Assembly: GCA_913054055.1 (NCBI GenBank)
Contig: CAJXIT010000105.1
Location: 1 to 10,246 of the forward strand
Length of the DNA: 10,246 nt
Direction of reading: 5' to 3'
Source of the DNA: an uncultured Thalassolituus sp.
GTDB taxonomy: Bacteria; Pseudomonadota; Gammaproteobacteria; Pseudomonadales; Oceanobacteraceae
The position numbers and the translations under genes are program-made. The notes below the pieces were generated by a model. That model was not told the DNA's origin, did no database searches, and saw only the letters and a program-made list of their open reading frames with translations. Positions 1 to 7,206 of this stretch are shown in pieces (within the stretch, counting starts at the first letter, position 1; every line of letters begins with the position of its first letter).

Positions 1-921
1 ACTGATGCTTTAATCGCCCAAGGCAATTATAAAAAAGCACTCAAGCAATTGCATGATGACAACCAGCAACAAGACGCTATTTATAAAAAAATTCAAAAAA
101 GAGACACCCTTGAAGCTAGAAAACTCATGCAAACCATTCATGGGAATATCAATCAAAAACGCTGGGGAAAGGCTAAATCAAATCTAAAAAAACTTAAGGA
201 ATATCATAGCTGGCAACCACAATTTAGCTCCATAGAAAAAAAGTTGATCTCACAAAAGGCCAATGAACGAAGGCTGATCGAAACGGAATTAGCCTTATCT
301 GAAGCGCAACTTTTAGAAGCCCAGTTTTCCATACTGGATTTTGAAAAGCGGATTTCAAATTCCAGCTGGTCGATTAAAGAAATGCAATTAACCCATAACA
401 AGAATAAGTTAGCATCTCATCTGTATGAATTATCAATAGATGCAATAGCTGCACAAGATTATGAACGAGCCCGCCATGCTTACAATCAGGCATTAAAACT
501 TAACGATCAACTGCAGCAAAGTGCCCTATCAAAATCCATTAATGAAGGCATTAAAAAGCCCAATCAAAACGCCATACTTGATCGCCAAACCTCACTATTA
601 AACGCGCTTAATTTAGCGCTAGAGAAATATGATTATGATCAAATCATTAACTTACAAAGCATACTCACAAACGCCCCTTTCAAAGGGCCTGCGGTCAAAA
701 AAGCAATTAAACAGGCAAATGCCACACGCCAAAAGCAAGCCAAACGGTTAGATAAACAGGCTGATGCGGTCTATCGGCAGGGCAAAGTTACCGACGCCAT
801 CAAGTTATGGAAAGAAGCTGAAAAACTGGCCCCCTCTCTCACAGCAGTGCAGGACAAACTTGCTCGTGCCAATCGAGTACATAAAAAGTTAATCAAGCTA
901 AGAGCCTTCACTGAACAATAA
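1..921 (+). CDS. TPR-like repeat protein, 5' end outside the window
   Basis: The reading frame is open from the first base, so this is the last 306 residues of a longer protein; the TTG at 49 is only an internal codon. Several helix-turn-helix pairs have the tetratricopeptide spacing: QGNYKKALKQL at the window edge, AIAAQDYERARHAYNQALKL near bases 445-500, and QGKVTDAIKLWKEAEKLAP near 778-832. A charged helical, probably coiled-coil stretch lies between the first two. The last repeat is followed by a basic helix ending in LIKLRAF. TPR arrays are protein-interaction scaffolds; nothing seen here gives a partner or location, because any signal peptide would lie upstream. The gene ends at TAA 919-921, and 140 bases separate it from putA, which has its own candidate promoter, so co-transcription is not required. 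The TPR assignment is by pattern only. Confidence 0.75.
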   Translation, partial: TDALIAQGNYKKALKQLHDDNQQQDAIYKKIQKRDTLEARKLMQTIHGNINQKRWGKAKSNLKKLKEYHSWQPQFSSIEKKLISQKANERRLIETELALSEAQLLEAQFSILDFEKRISNSSWSIKEMQLTHNKNKLASHLYELSIDAIAAQDYERARHAYNQALKLNDQLQQSALSKSINEGIKKPNQNAILDRQTSLLNALNLALEKYDYDQIINLQSILTNAPFKGPAVKKAIKQANATRQKQAKRLDKQADAVYRQGKVTDAIKLWKEAEKLAPSLTAVQDKLARANRVHKKLIKLRAFTEQ

Positions 922-996
922 ACAACCAAAAAGATTCAAAAGCAGCCAATTCCTCTGATTGATTGCTAAACCTGACTGAAATGCAGCTATTTTTAG

Positions 997-1024
997 TTGG
1001 AAATTACCCTATGCAAACTACACT
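997..1024 (+). promoter_or_regulatory. Candidate sigma-70 promoter for putA
   Basis: TTGGAA (997-1002) and TACACT (1019-1024) are separated by 16 bases and sit about 38 bases before the putA start. Each hexamer matches its consensus at four of six positions, so this is a modest candidate. No operator for a separate proline-responsive regulator could be recognised nearby. Confidence 0.35.
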
Positions 1025-1061
1025 TAATGAATAAGCTTGCGGAAAATAGGATATTTAGAAA

Positions 1062-4000
1062 ATGCTGGATTTCACCATAGACCCAAGCTCGCTTCACGCA
1101 GAAAAAGCCCCATCTTTAAGAGCCAAAATTAACGAACTCTATCTATTCGACGAGCAAGATTATGTGCAAGACCTGATCGACCTATTCCCTGAGACGCTCG
1201 AAGAGTCGTTTATAGATGATGTGTCAGAACTCATTCATGGCATGCAGCAACAGAATAACCAAACCATCCTTCATAAACTCCTGCAAGAGTATGACCTAAG
1301 TACCGACGAAGGCATCACTTTAATGTGCCTAGCTGAGTCACTGATTCGCATCCCTGATGTGGCGACTGCCAACGATTTATTAATTGATAAATTATCTGAG
1401 CGTGGCTGGCACCATCATGTAAACAAAAGCGAATCTTTTTGGGTAAATGCTGCAAGCTGGGGGTTAGCCATCAGTGGCAAGATGCTCAACCCCAAGAAAA
1501 ACCACCCCACCGAAGCGGTTGATGGACTCATCAACAAATTAACCATCAACATCACCCGTGAGGCCGTTGGCCGAGCCATACGCATAATGGGCGAGCAATT
1601 TATCTATGCACAAACCCCGGATGAGGCCATTGAAAACGCGAAAGACCTTGAACAACTAAACCAATGCTGCTCATTCGATATGCTGGGCGAAGAAGCATTA
1701 ACTGAGGACAATGCCCAAACTTACATGGCTGCTTATATGAACGCACTAGAAACGGTGGCATTAGGCAACAGCCGTAAAGAGAAATTAAAAGATAATATTT
1801 CAATCAAGTTATCAGCTTTGCACCCTCGTTACGAACCAAGCCAACAGCACAAGGTATTACCTGAACTGGTCAATCGATTGCTGACACTGGCTAAAAGAGC
1901 CAAGCAACTTGATGTTCCCATCACAATAGATGCTGAAGAACAGTACCGGCTAGATATTTCCTTACAAGTATTCGAATCAGTATTAAGCCATCAAGATCTC
2001 AATAATTGGGGACAGTTTGGTATTGTCATTCAAGCTTACGGAAAGCGCTCTATTAGCTCCCTACATTGGTTGCACGCGCTTGCAGATAAACTACAAAAAT
2101 CTATCCCAATTCGCTTGGTAAAGGGCGCCTACTGGGATAGTGAAATAAAGTGGGCACAGGAACGGGGGCTTGATGAGTATCCAGTTTTCACTCAAAAAGC
2201 CAGTACCGACTTAAATTACATGGCTTGCTGTAAGTTTCTACTCAATAAAAATCAAAAATGGCTTATCCCAAAATTTGCTACTCATAATGCTTGGACAGTT
2301 AACTATATTATTAATTTACAATCCCCTGTTGAATATGAGTTTCAAAGACTACAAGGCATGGGGGAATCTCTATACGATCAAGTAAATGAAAAGTACAGTA
2401 TTCCTTGTCGCATTTATGCGCCTATTGGTGAACACTCTGAGCTGCTTCCTTATTTGGTAAGACGTTTGATTGAAAACGGTGCCAACAGCTCGTTTGTATT
2501 TCAAGTACAAGACCCACAGGTACCAATACACACTCTTACAGAACACCCTGCTGATTATTTAGTTCAGTCTTCAATTTCAAACCCAAACATACCATTGCCA
2601 AGGGATATCTTTGTGGATTATCCCAATAGCGTTGGCATTGAACTGCAGCACGATAACTTTTACTACCATACAATGGATAAAGTCCTTCCCTTTCATGAAG
2701 AACATTACGAATCCGCTCCCATTATAAATGGCCATGAATTCCAGTCGGAAACCCCAATACAAACACTCAGCCCTGTTGACAACGAACTTATCGGCAATAC
2801 GCACCATGTAACAGAGCAGGCTCTGGATTTTTGCGTCGAGCAACTGAAAACAAGTCGGTTTACGTACTCGGATTTAGAAGACATCACAAAAACAGTTGAG
2901 AAAGCCGCCAGCCACTTTGAAAGCCATAAATATGAATTAGTGTATTTATGTATGAAAGAAGCGGGTAAAACCTTAGAAAACGCCATAGACGAAGTGCGTG
3001 AAGCCATTGATTTTTGTCATTACTATTCAAGGCAAGCTCAAAAAAACTTTTCCGACCCAGCCATTCTTGATTCCGTTACAGGTGAAGAAAACCTGCTGAA
3101 ATACCATCCCAGAGGCAATGTACTGTGTATTAGCCCTTGGAACTTCCCTCTTGCAATTTTTGTGGGTCAAATTTCAGCTGCCCTTGCTTGTGGAAACCGC
3201 GTAATCGCCAAACCTGCACAGCAAAGCAGTATCATTGCACAAAGGGCGGTGGAGATTTTTTATGAAGCGGGAATCAGTCGTGAACAGCTATACTTTCTTC
3301 CTGGAGAAGGCCGCATAATTTGTGAACGCTTAATAAAAGAAAATGTAATCGATATGGCTGTTTTCACTGGATCAACCGAAACAGCTAAAACCATTCAAAA
3401 GTGGTTAATTGGATACGACAAGCGCTTTATTCCATTTCTAGCAGAAACTGGTGGGCAAAATGTTATGTTTGCAGACAGCACCGCCCACATAGAACAACTG
3501 GTTAAAGATGTGATTCATTCAGCATTTGATAGCAGCGGTCAAAGATGCAGCGCTCTAAGAGTGCTATATATCCAAGAAGACATTAAGGATGTGTTTTATA
3601 AAGCCTTAAAAGGAAGATTAGACACACTTAATATCGAATCTCCCTTCCTAAGAGACTCTGACTTAGGCCCAGTTATCGACAAACAAGCAAAGAGCCGTTT
3701 AATTAACCATATTAACTGGCTATCAGATAACGCCACATTTATCGCAAAATGCAACATGCACAACGCCATGCCTAGTGATAACTATTTGGAACCTTGTGTC
3801 TACGAAATCAACAACCTCTCTGAGCTCACACAAGAGCACTTTGGACCAATACTGCATGTTATTTCATTTGGTCACGATCAGCTGGATAAAGCCTTACAGC
3901 AAGTAAATGATTCCGGTTTTGGATTAACCCTTGGGGTTCATAGTCGAAATCAGCGATGGATCAGCTACATTGCTAATCATGCCATGGTTGGTAACATTTA

Positions 4001-4175
4001 CATTAACCGCAATATGATTGGTGCAAAAGTAGGTGCGCAACCATTTGGCGGGCACGGTTTATCTGGAACCGGTCCAAAAGCAGGCGGCCCTGCTTATGTT
4101 CACGAATTTGTTAAAGAGTTCACGATCACTACAAACCAAACCGCTTTTGGTGGGAATCAAGATTTATTAAGTTAG
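1062..4175 (+). CDS. putA: Bifunctional proline dehydrogenase / L-glutamate gamma-semialdehyde dehydrogenase PutA (short form)
   Basis: This enzyme oxidises proline to glutamate in two steps: FAD-dependent proline dehydrogenase, then NAD-dependent P5C/glutamate semialdehyde dehydrogenase. In PutA proteins electrons pass to membrane quinone. The protein has 1037 residues. A helical N-terminal domain is followed by the proline dehydrogenase barrel (about 160-480), with KLSALHPRYE at 249-258, DAEE at 290-293, RLVKGAYWD at 351-359 and the paired Arg467-Arg468 expected to hold the substrate carboxylate. The aldehyde dehydrogenase half (about 560-1037) has SPWNFP at 691-696, FTGS at 768-771, Glu795 in LAETGG, catalytic Cys829 in SGQRCS and a C-terminal GAQPFGGHGLSGTGPKAGGP. 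All key residues are present. No N-terminal ribbon-helix-helix domain and no extra C-terminal domain are seen, so it is the non-DNA-binding short type and cannot self-repress as E. coli PutA does. AGGA at 1048-1051 is a somewhat distant ribosome site. Confidence 0.97.
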   Translation: MLDFTIDPSSLHAEKAPSLRAKINELYLFDEQDYVQDLIDLFPETLEESFIDDVSELIHGMQQQNNQTILHKLLQEYDLSTDEGITLMCLAESLIRIPDVATANDLLIDKLSERGWHHHVNKSESFWVNAASWGLAISGKMLNPKKNHPTEAVDGLINKLTINITREAVGRAIRIMGEQFIYAQTPDEAIENAKDLEQLNQCCSFDMLGEEALTEDNAQTYMAAYMNALETVALGNSRKEKLKDNISIKLSALHPRYEPSQQHKVLPELVNRLLTLAKRAKQLDVPITIDAEEQYRLDISLQVFESVLSHQDLNNWGQFGIVIQAYGKRSISSLHWLHALADKLQKSIPIRLVKGAYWDSEIKWAQERGLDEYPVFTQKASTDLNYMACCKFLLNKNQKWLIPKFATHNAWTVNYIINLQSPVEYEFQRLQGMGESLYDQVNEKYSIPCRIYAPIGEHSELLPYLVRRLIENGANSSFVFQVQDPQVPIHTLTEHPADYLVQSSISNPNIPLPRDIFVDYPNSVGIELQHDNFYYHTMDKVLPFHEEHYESAPIINGHEFQSETPIQTLSPVDNELIGNTHHVTEQALDFCVEQLKTSRFTYSDLEDITKTVEKAASHFESHKYELVYLCMKEAGKTLENAIDEVREAIDFCHYYSRQAQKNFSDPAILDSVTGEENLLKYHPRGNVLCISPWNFPLAIFVGQISAALACGNRVIAKPAQQSSIIAQRAVEIFYEAGISREQLYFLPGEGRIICERLIKENVIDMAVFTGSTETAKTIQKWLIGYDKRFIPFLAETGGQNVMFADSTAHIEQLVKDVIHSAFDSSGQRCSALRVLYIQEDIKDVFYKALKGRLDTLNIESPFLRDSDLGPVIDKQAKSRLINHINWLSDNATFIAKCNMHNAMPSDNYLEPCVYEINNLSELTQEHFGPILHVISFGHDQLDKALQQVNDSGFGLTLGVHSRNQRWISYIANHAMVGNIYINRNMIGAKVGAQPFGGHGLSGTGPKAGGPAYVHEFVKEFTITTNQTAFGGNQDLLS

Positions 4176-4196
4176 TCTTAACCTAAAGTAGACAGG

Positions 4197-4232
4197 TAAT
4201 AAAAAACGGAGCACCAGCTCCGTTTTTTATTA
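4197..4232. terminator. Bidirectional intrinsic terminator between putA and the START-domain gene
   Basis: A perfect inverted repeat with 16-base arms, TAATAAAAAACGGAGC and its complement, encloses the loop ACCA. The GC-rich core is flanked by A and T runs, so a U-tract follows the hairpin in either direction. It lies between the convergent stop codons of putA and the minus-strand gene and can serve both. Confidence 0.93.
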
Positions 4233-4249
4233 CTCAAGCAAACTAAAGT

Positions 4250-4945
4250 TTATTCAACAACGGCATCAGCCACGGCTTCTTCAACCATTTTTGCTTGCTC
4301 GATAAAGGCAAACGTTTGATTCTGATATTTTTCATTGGTAATCACTTCTTGTAGATTTGAAAGCGTTTCCAAAGGTGTTTCTACCACAATCGCATTCACC
4401 AACCAATCAGGTAAAGAACCGCCTGGATTTGCATGCACTTGGTAAGTGACTTCAACCATGCCCTCTTCTTTAGGAGAGAATGTCCAAGCCCCAAGAATTT
4501 GAGGCATACGAATGTAGTCATCATTTAACTCAGCAAACTCTGGCTCAGCCTTGATAGTCGATGTCACTACACCAGACGCATTTGCACTCATCACTGAACG
4601 GATATAAGCATCACGGTTAGTAACAGGCCATGGAGTATGATTCACTGTATATACCACATTCTCAGTATCCGAAGGACTTTCAATCACATTAAATTCAACC
4701 ACATTGTGCATCCACTCAGTTGCAACATCAGGATCTTTCAATAGTGCAACAAAAGCGTTCACATCGGCTTTTATATTGGTAACCCCTTTAAACTCTTTAA
4801 GTGGCGACTCACCTACTGTACGGGTAAATACTTTAATATCTTTATCTTTATCATGGGCTTCTAATTCCCAAGGGCCAACATCAGCCATTGATGCCATAGA
4901 CAAAGATACTGCAGCAGCAGCGGTAATCGATTTAAACCAGTTCAT
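4250..4945 (-). CDS. Exported START-domain (SRPBCC fold) protein
   Basis: This is a 231-residue protein with a signal peptide: the N-terminus MNWFKS is followed by an Ala/Ser-rich hydrophobic stretch, with likely cleavage after SMA at residue 21. The mature part carries features of bacterial START-domain proteins, which form a lipid- or sterol-like ligand cavity: an early WELEAHDKDKDIKVFTRT segment, HTPWPVTNRDAYI at about 103-115, ILGAWTFSP near 150 and NPGGSLPDWLVN near 173-184. The mature protein has no cysteine, which suits the periplasm. The ligand cannot be read from sequence. The start is supported by AGAGGA about 7 bases upstream of the ATG. It lies 92 bases downstream of bolA on the same strand with its own likely promoter, and shares the terminator at 4197-4232 with putA. 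The family call is firm; the role is unknown. Confidence 0.88.
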   Translation of the reverse strand: MNWFKSITAAAAVSLSMASMADVGPWELEAHDKDKDIKVFTRTVGESPLKEFKGVTNIKADVNAFVALLKDPDVATEWMHNVVEFNVIESPSDTENVVYTVNHTPWPVTNRDAYIRSVMSANASGVVTSTIKAEPEFAELNDDYIRMPQILGAWTFSPKEEGMVEVTYQVHANPGGSLPDWLVNAIVVETPLETLSNLQEVITNEKYQNQTFAFIEQAKMVEEAVADAVVE

Positions 4946-4989
4946 ACTTATTCCTCTTTTTTATTTTTATAAATGTTTGTAGCACTGGG

Positions 4990-5017
4990 AGTATAACCCG
5001 CCTTCTTCCTATGGCAA
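4990..5017 (-). promoter_or_regulatory. Candidate sigma-70 promoter for the START-domain gene
   Basis: On the minus strand, TTGCCA (complement of 5012-5017) and TATACT (complement of 4990-4995) are 16 bases apart and about 45 bases upstream of the start codon. The match is reasonable, suggesting the gene can be transcribed independently of bolA. Confidence 0.5.
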
Positions 5018-5037
5018 TGACCTATTATCCCTTTCAA

Positions 5038-5346
5038 TTACTTTTTACTGCCACCCATGCAATCAGGTGAATCAGGGGCTTTTTCAACCTTATCCCACGC
5101 CTGCTGATCATAAGTATGCAACGCCAAGGCATGCACCTCACCCGCAAGCTCGTCAGCTAAAACCTTATAAACAAGCTGGTGCTGCTTAACTTTGTTCAAG
5201 CCTTTAAAATCATCCGATACCAATATGACTTTAAAATGGCTTTCTGAACCCGCCGGTACATTATGATTATGACTTTCATTTTCGACGGTTAAATGGCTTA
5301 CCTTAAAGTCAGTGTTTATTTTTTGTTCAATTACATCTTTCAACAT
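5038..5346 (-). CDS. bolA: BolA family protein
   Basis: The 102-residue protein aligns by eye along its whole length with E. coli BolA: an N-terminal amphipathic helix (MLKDVIEQKI), then the diagnostic block HNHNVPAGSESHFKVILVSDDF at about 27-48 and the second signature VHALALHTYDQQAW at about 71-84. In this family the class II KH-like fold binds monothiol glutaredoxins through a shared [2Fe-2S] cluster and can act in transcription, affecting morphology and stress responses. A C-terminal Cys-containing tail (DCMGGSKK) resembles the short tail of E. coli BolA. The start matches the family's usual N-terminus, although no clear Shine-Dalgarno is visible. A perfect TATAAT on the minus strand (5385-5390) lies about 40 bases upstream. 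The divergent region contains a LexA-type box (5411-5430) reaching into the expected -35 region. Confidence 0.96.
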   Translation of the reverse strand: MLKDVIEQKINTDFKVSHLTVENESHNHNVPAGSESHFKVILVSDDFKGLNKVKQHQLVYKVLADELAGEVHALALHTYDQQAWDKVEKAPDSPDCMGGSKK

Positions 5347-5384
5347 GACACGATCAACTTTTGATGACTATGGATCTTGGTCAA

Positions 5385-5390
5385 ATTATA
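5385..5390 (-). promoter_or_regulatory. Likely -10 element of the bolA promoter
   Basis: The complement of these bases is a perfect TATAAT, placing a transcript start near 5378 with a leader of roughly 32 bases. No good -35 hexamer is found at 16-18 base spacing; that position falls at about 5407-5414 and touches the edge of the LexA-type box. A weak -35 would suit an activated or alternative-sigma promoter, but that is inference. Confidence 0.5.
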
Positions 5391-5410
5391 CATTGATGCC
5401 CAACTCAATA

Positions 5411-5430
5411 CTCTGTATGTATATACAGAT
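5411..5430. promoter_or_regulatory. LexA (SOS) box
   Basis: The core CTGTATGTATATACAG (5413-5428) is CTG-N10-CAG with inner CTGT...ACAG arms. It differs from the E. coli LexA consensus core (CTGT, alternating AT, ACAG) at one of 16 positions. It lies in the divergent region, seven bases upstream of the -35 hexamer of the promoter for the 190-residue gene and at the predicted -35 edge of bolA. LexA cleavage after DNA damage would be expected to relieve repression. The match is seen directly; binding is inferred. Confidence 0.8.
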
Positions 5431-5434
5431 GTTG

Positions 5435-5463
5435 TTGACGCCGGTCATCACCCAAGGTATAAA
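5435..5463 (+). promoter_or_regulatory. Sigma-70 promoter for the 190-residue gene
   Basis: TTGACG (5435-5440) and TATAAA (5458-5463) are separated by exactly 17 bases, a near-consensus vegetative promoter. The expected start near 5470 leaves a leader of about 20 bases with a good ribosome site. The LexA-type box lies just upstream of the -35 element. Confidence 0.75.
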
Positions 5464-5490
5464 TGCAACACGCTAAGAAAGAGGTTCAAG

Positions 5491-6063
5491 ATGAGCAAAG
5501 CCCAAACATTAATCGAACAATTTTATCAAGAAGAAATGGAGCGTAAGGCTCAGGAAGCGACATTTACGCCGCTTGATATCACAGTAAGCAGCGCTGATAT
5601 GGCTGTTATCAGTACTATTTCAAAACGCTTCAATAAAGATAAAAACCTTTTGGTTCGCGAAGCGGTAAGCCAAGCTCTATTAGATATGTTCAGTGCGCTA
5701 GAGCCTGTTGAACGCAAAATGCTTGCTAAAGAGTCCGATGAACTTGCTAAAAGCATTGCAGCTGAAATTGCCGAAGAGCAAGGCTTAGATCAATTAGAGG
5801 TTTCTGGCACAAACTGGGTTCAGCAAGACAAAAACTGCGTGAAAGAAGAACGTAAAGCTGAAAAAGAAAAAGCCTTACAACAAGAACAAGCTGCAAAAAC
5901 TGTTTTAAACACAGAACCTGAATCAACAGAATCACTAAGCTCAGAAGCGCCTACGGCAAATGAAGCTGAAAGCGCGCCATTCGAGCCTGAGGCAACTGAA
6001 ACGGCAGAAACAACTACTGCAGAGTCAGAAAGCGAAAGCACGGGTAACAGCATCTTTGGATAA
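5491..6063 (+). CDS. Unrecognised protein with a ribbon-helix-helix-like segment and acidic tail; candidate SOS gene
   Basis: I do not recognise this 190-residue protein. The ATG at 5491 is chosen because GAGGT (5481-5485) sits at ideal distance and the promoter at 5435-5463 lies downstream of the in-frame upstream codons. Residues about 25-70 read as a short strand (TPLDITVSS), a helix (ADMAVISTISKRF), a turn (NKDKN) and a second helix (LLVREAVSQALLDMFSAL). That is the order and spacing of a ribbon-helix-helix DNA-binding unit, but it is a fold guess. A charged helical segment (71-135) is followed by a Glu/Ser/Thr/Ala-rich, almost certainly disordered tail (about 140-184) ending in GNSIFG. 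There is no signal peptide or membrane segment, so it is probably cytoplasmic. It has its own promoter and terminator, so it is monocistronic. The LexA box suggests induction by DNA damage. An alternative is a stress-related nucleoid or replication accessory protein; function is unknown. Confidence 0.85.
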   Translation: MSKAQTLIEQFYQEEMERKAQEATFTPLDITVSSADMAVISTISKRFNKDKNLLVREAVSQALLDMFSALEPVERKMLAKESDELAKSIAAEIAEEQGLDQLEVSGTNWVQQDKNCVKEERKAEKEKALQQEQAAKTVLNTEPESTESLSSEAPTANEAESAPFEPEATETAETTTAESESESTGNSIFG

Positions 6064-6085
6064 GGCACATTTACCCAAATGATGG

Positions 6086-6119
6086 AAAAAGGGTTATGAG
6101 ACTTCATAGCCCTTTTTTT
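6086..6119 (+). terminator. Intrinsic terminator after the 190-residue gene
   Basis: AAAAAGGGTTATGA pairs with TCATAGCCCTTTTT, with one T-G wobble, across a GACT loop, followed by a T run. It begins 22 bases after the stop codon and separates this gene from the downstream GTPase gene. Confidence 0.88.
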
Positions 6120-6222
6120 ATGCTTCCATATCTAAGCTTTTTTATCACTCATCTACCTTTCATGAGCTTGCTGCTTTCCCCTTAGAAGACAAACCGTTAA
6201 AATGGCTTTTTTACTCAAAGCT

Positions 6223-6226
6223 AGGA
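6223..6226 (+). promoter_or_regulatory. Ribosome binding site setting the GTPase start at 6232
   Basis: AGGA is five bases before the ATG at 6232. An earlier in-frame ATG at 6202 would add MAFLLKARIF and lacks a comparable site. Family members typically begin at the M-x-IQWFPGHM motif, which supports 6232. Confidence 0.75.
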
Positions 6227-6231
6227 TTTTT

Positions 6232-7161
6232 ATGGCCATTCAATGGTTTCCGGGACACATGCATAAGGCCCGCACCCAAATTGCCGAAGCCATGCCTCAA
6301 ATCGACCTAGTAATCGAAGTACTGGACGCTCGCCTGCCCTATTCCAGTGAAAACCCTTTGATACCTGGATTATTAAAAGGTAAACCCTGTCTCAAACTAC
6401 TCAATAAAAAAGACATTGCCGATCCAGAGATCACTCAACTGTGGTTAGACCACTTTAACGGCTTAGAGAATACTAAAGCGATTGCCCTTTCAGGCATTGA
6501 CCAAAAGCAAGTAAAAATGATCACAGATTATTGTCATGAAATGCTGCCAAATCGCCGAGAGAAAAAACAATCTATCCGCACCATGATTATGGGCATCCCC
6601 AATGTGGGCAAATCCACCATGATCAATACCCTAGCAGGCAGGACCATAGCAAAAGCTGGCAACCTACCCGCACTGACTCGTCACCAACAGCAAATTCGTA
6701 TTGATGACGGCATCGTGTTATCAGATACCCCCGGGTTTTTATGGCCAAAAATCCATAACGTGGCCAGCGGCTTTCGACTAGCCGCAAGTGGCGCTGTACG
6801 CGACACCGCATTGGATTACTACGAGGTTGCAGACTTTGCTGCTGATATGCTGCGCCAGCTTTACCCTGAGAAACTACAAGAACGTTTTAACCTAGAAACG
6901 CTTCCAGACAAGGGCTACGAAATTATCGAAGCCATTGGACGTAAGCGTGGCTGCGTGAAGGCCGGTGGCCATGTGGATGAGTACAAAGCCTCTGAAATTT
7001 TGATTCATGAACTGCGTAACATGAAATTTGGTAACATCAGCTACGAAACACCAGAAATCATGCTTAAAGAAGAAATCGAATTAGAGAAAACCGCGGCCTT
7101 ACGAGAACAGCAAGAAAAAGAAAAAGCCGAAAAACGGAAAAAGAAGAAGAAAAAGAGATAA
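6232..7161 (+). CDS. ylqF: Ribosome biogenesis GTPase, YlqF/RbgA family
   Basis: This is a 309-residue circularly permuted GTPase. The family hallmark IQWFPGHMHKA opens the protein, and the GTP-binding motifs occur in permuted order: G4 NKKD at 58-61, G5-like ALSG at 85-88, G1 P-loop GIPNVGKS at 121-128, and G3 DTPG at 165-168. The C-terminal helical domain (about 195-280) contains GRKRGCVKAGGHVD. In Bacillus the family member RbgA acts late in 50S subunit assembly; the gammaproteobacterial members are less studied, so the same role is inferred. The protein ends in a very basic tail (KRKKKKKKR) consistent with rRNA contact. The stop codon runs directly into a terminator shared with the convergent DUF695-like gene. 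A terminator lies between it and the preceding gene, so it has its own promoter, but I could not identify one with confidence in 6120-6222. Confidence 0.95.
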   Translation: MAIQWFPGHMHKARTQIAEAMPQIDLVIEVLDARLPYSSENPLIPGLLKGKPCLKLLNKKDIADPEITQLWLDHFNGLENTKAIALSGIDQKQVKMITDYCHEMLPNRREKKQSIRTMIMGIPNVGKSTMINTLAGRTIAKAGNLPALTRHQQQIRIDDGIVLSDTPGFLWPKIHNVASGFRLAASGAVRDTALDYYEVADFAADMLRQLYPEKLQERFNLETLPDKGYEIIEAIGRKRGCVKAGGHVDEYKASEILIHELRNMKFGNISYETPEIMLKEEIELEKTAALREQQEKEKAEKRKKKKKKR

Positions 7162-7188
7162 AAAAAGCGGCTAGATAGCCGCTTTTTT
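7161..7188. terminator. Bidirectional terminator between the GTPase gene and the DUF695-like gene
   Basis: AAAAAAGCGGCT and its exact complement enclose the loop AGAT, giving a 12-bp perfect stem flanked by A and T runs. The first base is the last base of the ylqF stop codon. It serves convergent genes on both strands. Confidence 0.92.
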
Positions 7189-7206
7189 GTCCGAATATAA
7201 ATGCCA

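Noticed and set aside
2577..3007. Overlapping minus-strand open frames within putA
   Set aside because: Antisense to well-conserved PutA coding sequence, without recognisable domains or start signals.
4704..4982. Plus-strand reading frame of 92 codons
   Set aside because: It lies opposite the START-domain gene, has no ribosome site, and its protein has the Ser/Thr-rich character of an antisense shadow.
5377..5490. Extended N-terminus of the 190-residue protein from an ATG-like start at 5377
   Set aside because: These codons contain the LexA-type box and the promoter, while the ATG at 5491 has a strong GAGGT ribosome site at ideal spacing.
5491..6063. The RHH-like protein as a split-off DNA-binding domain of PutA
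   Set aside because: It is more than 1.3 kb from putA, separated by two opposite-strand genes, and the helix sequences do not resemble the PutA N-terminal RHH beyond general spacing.
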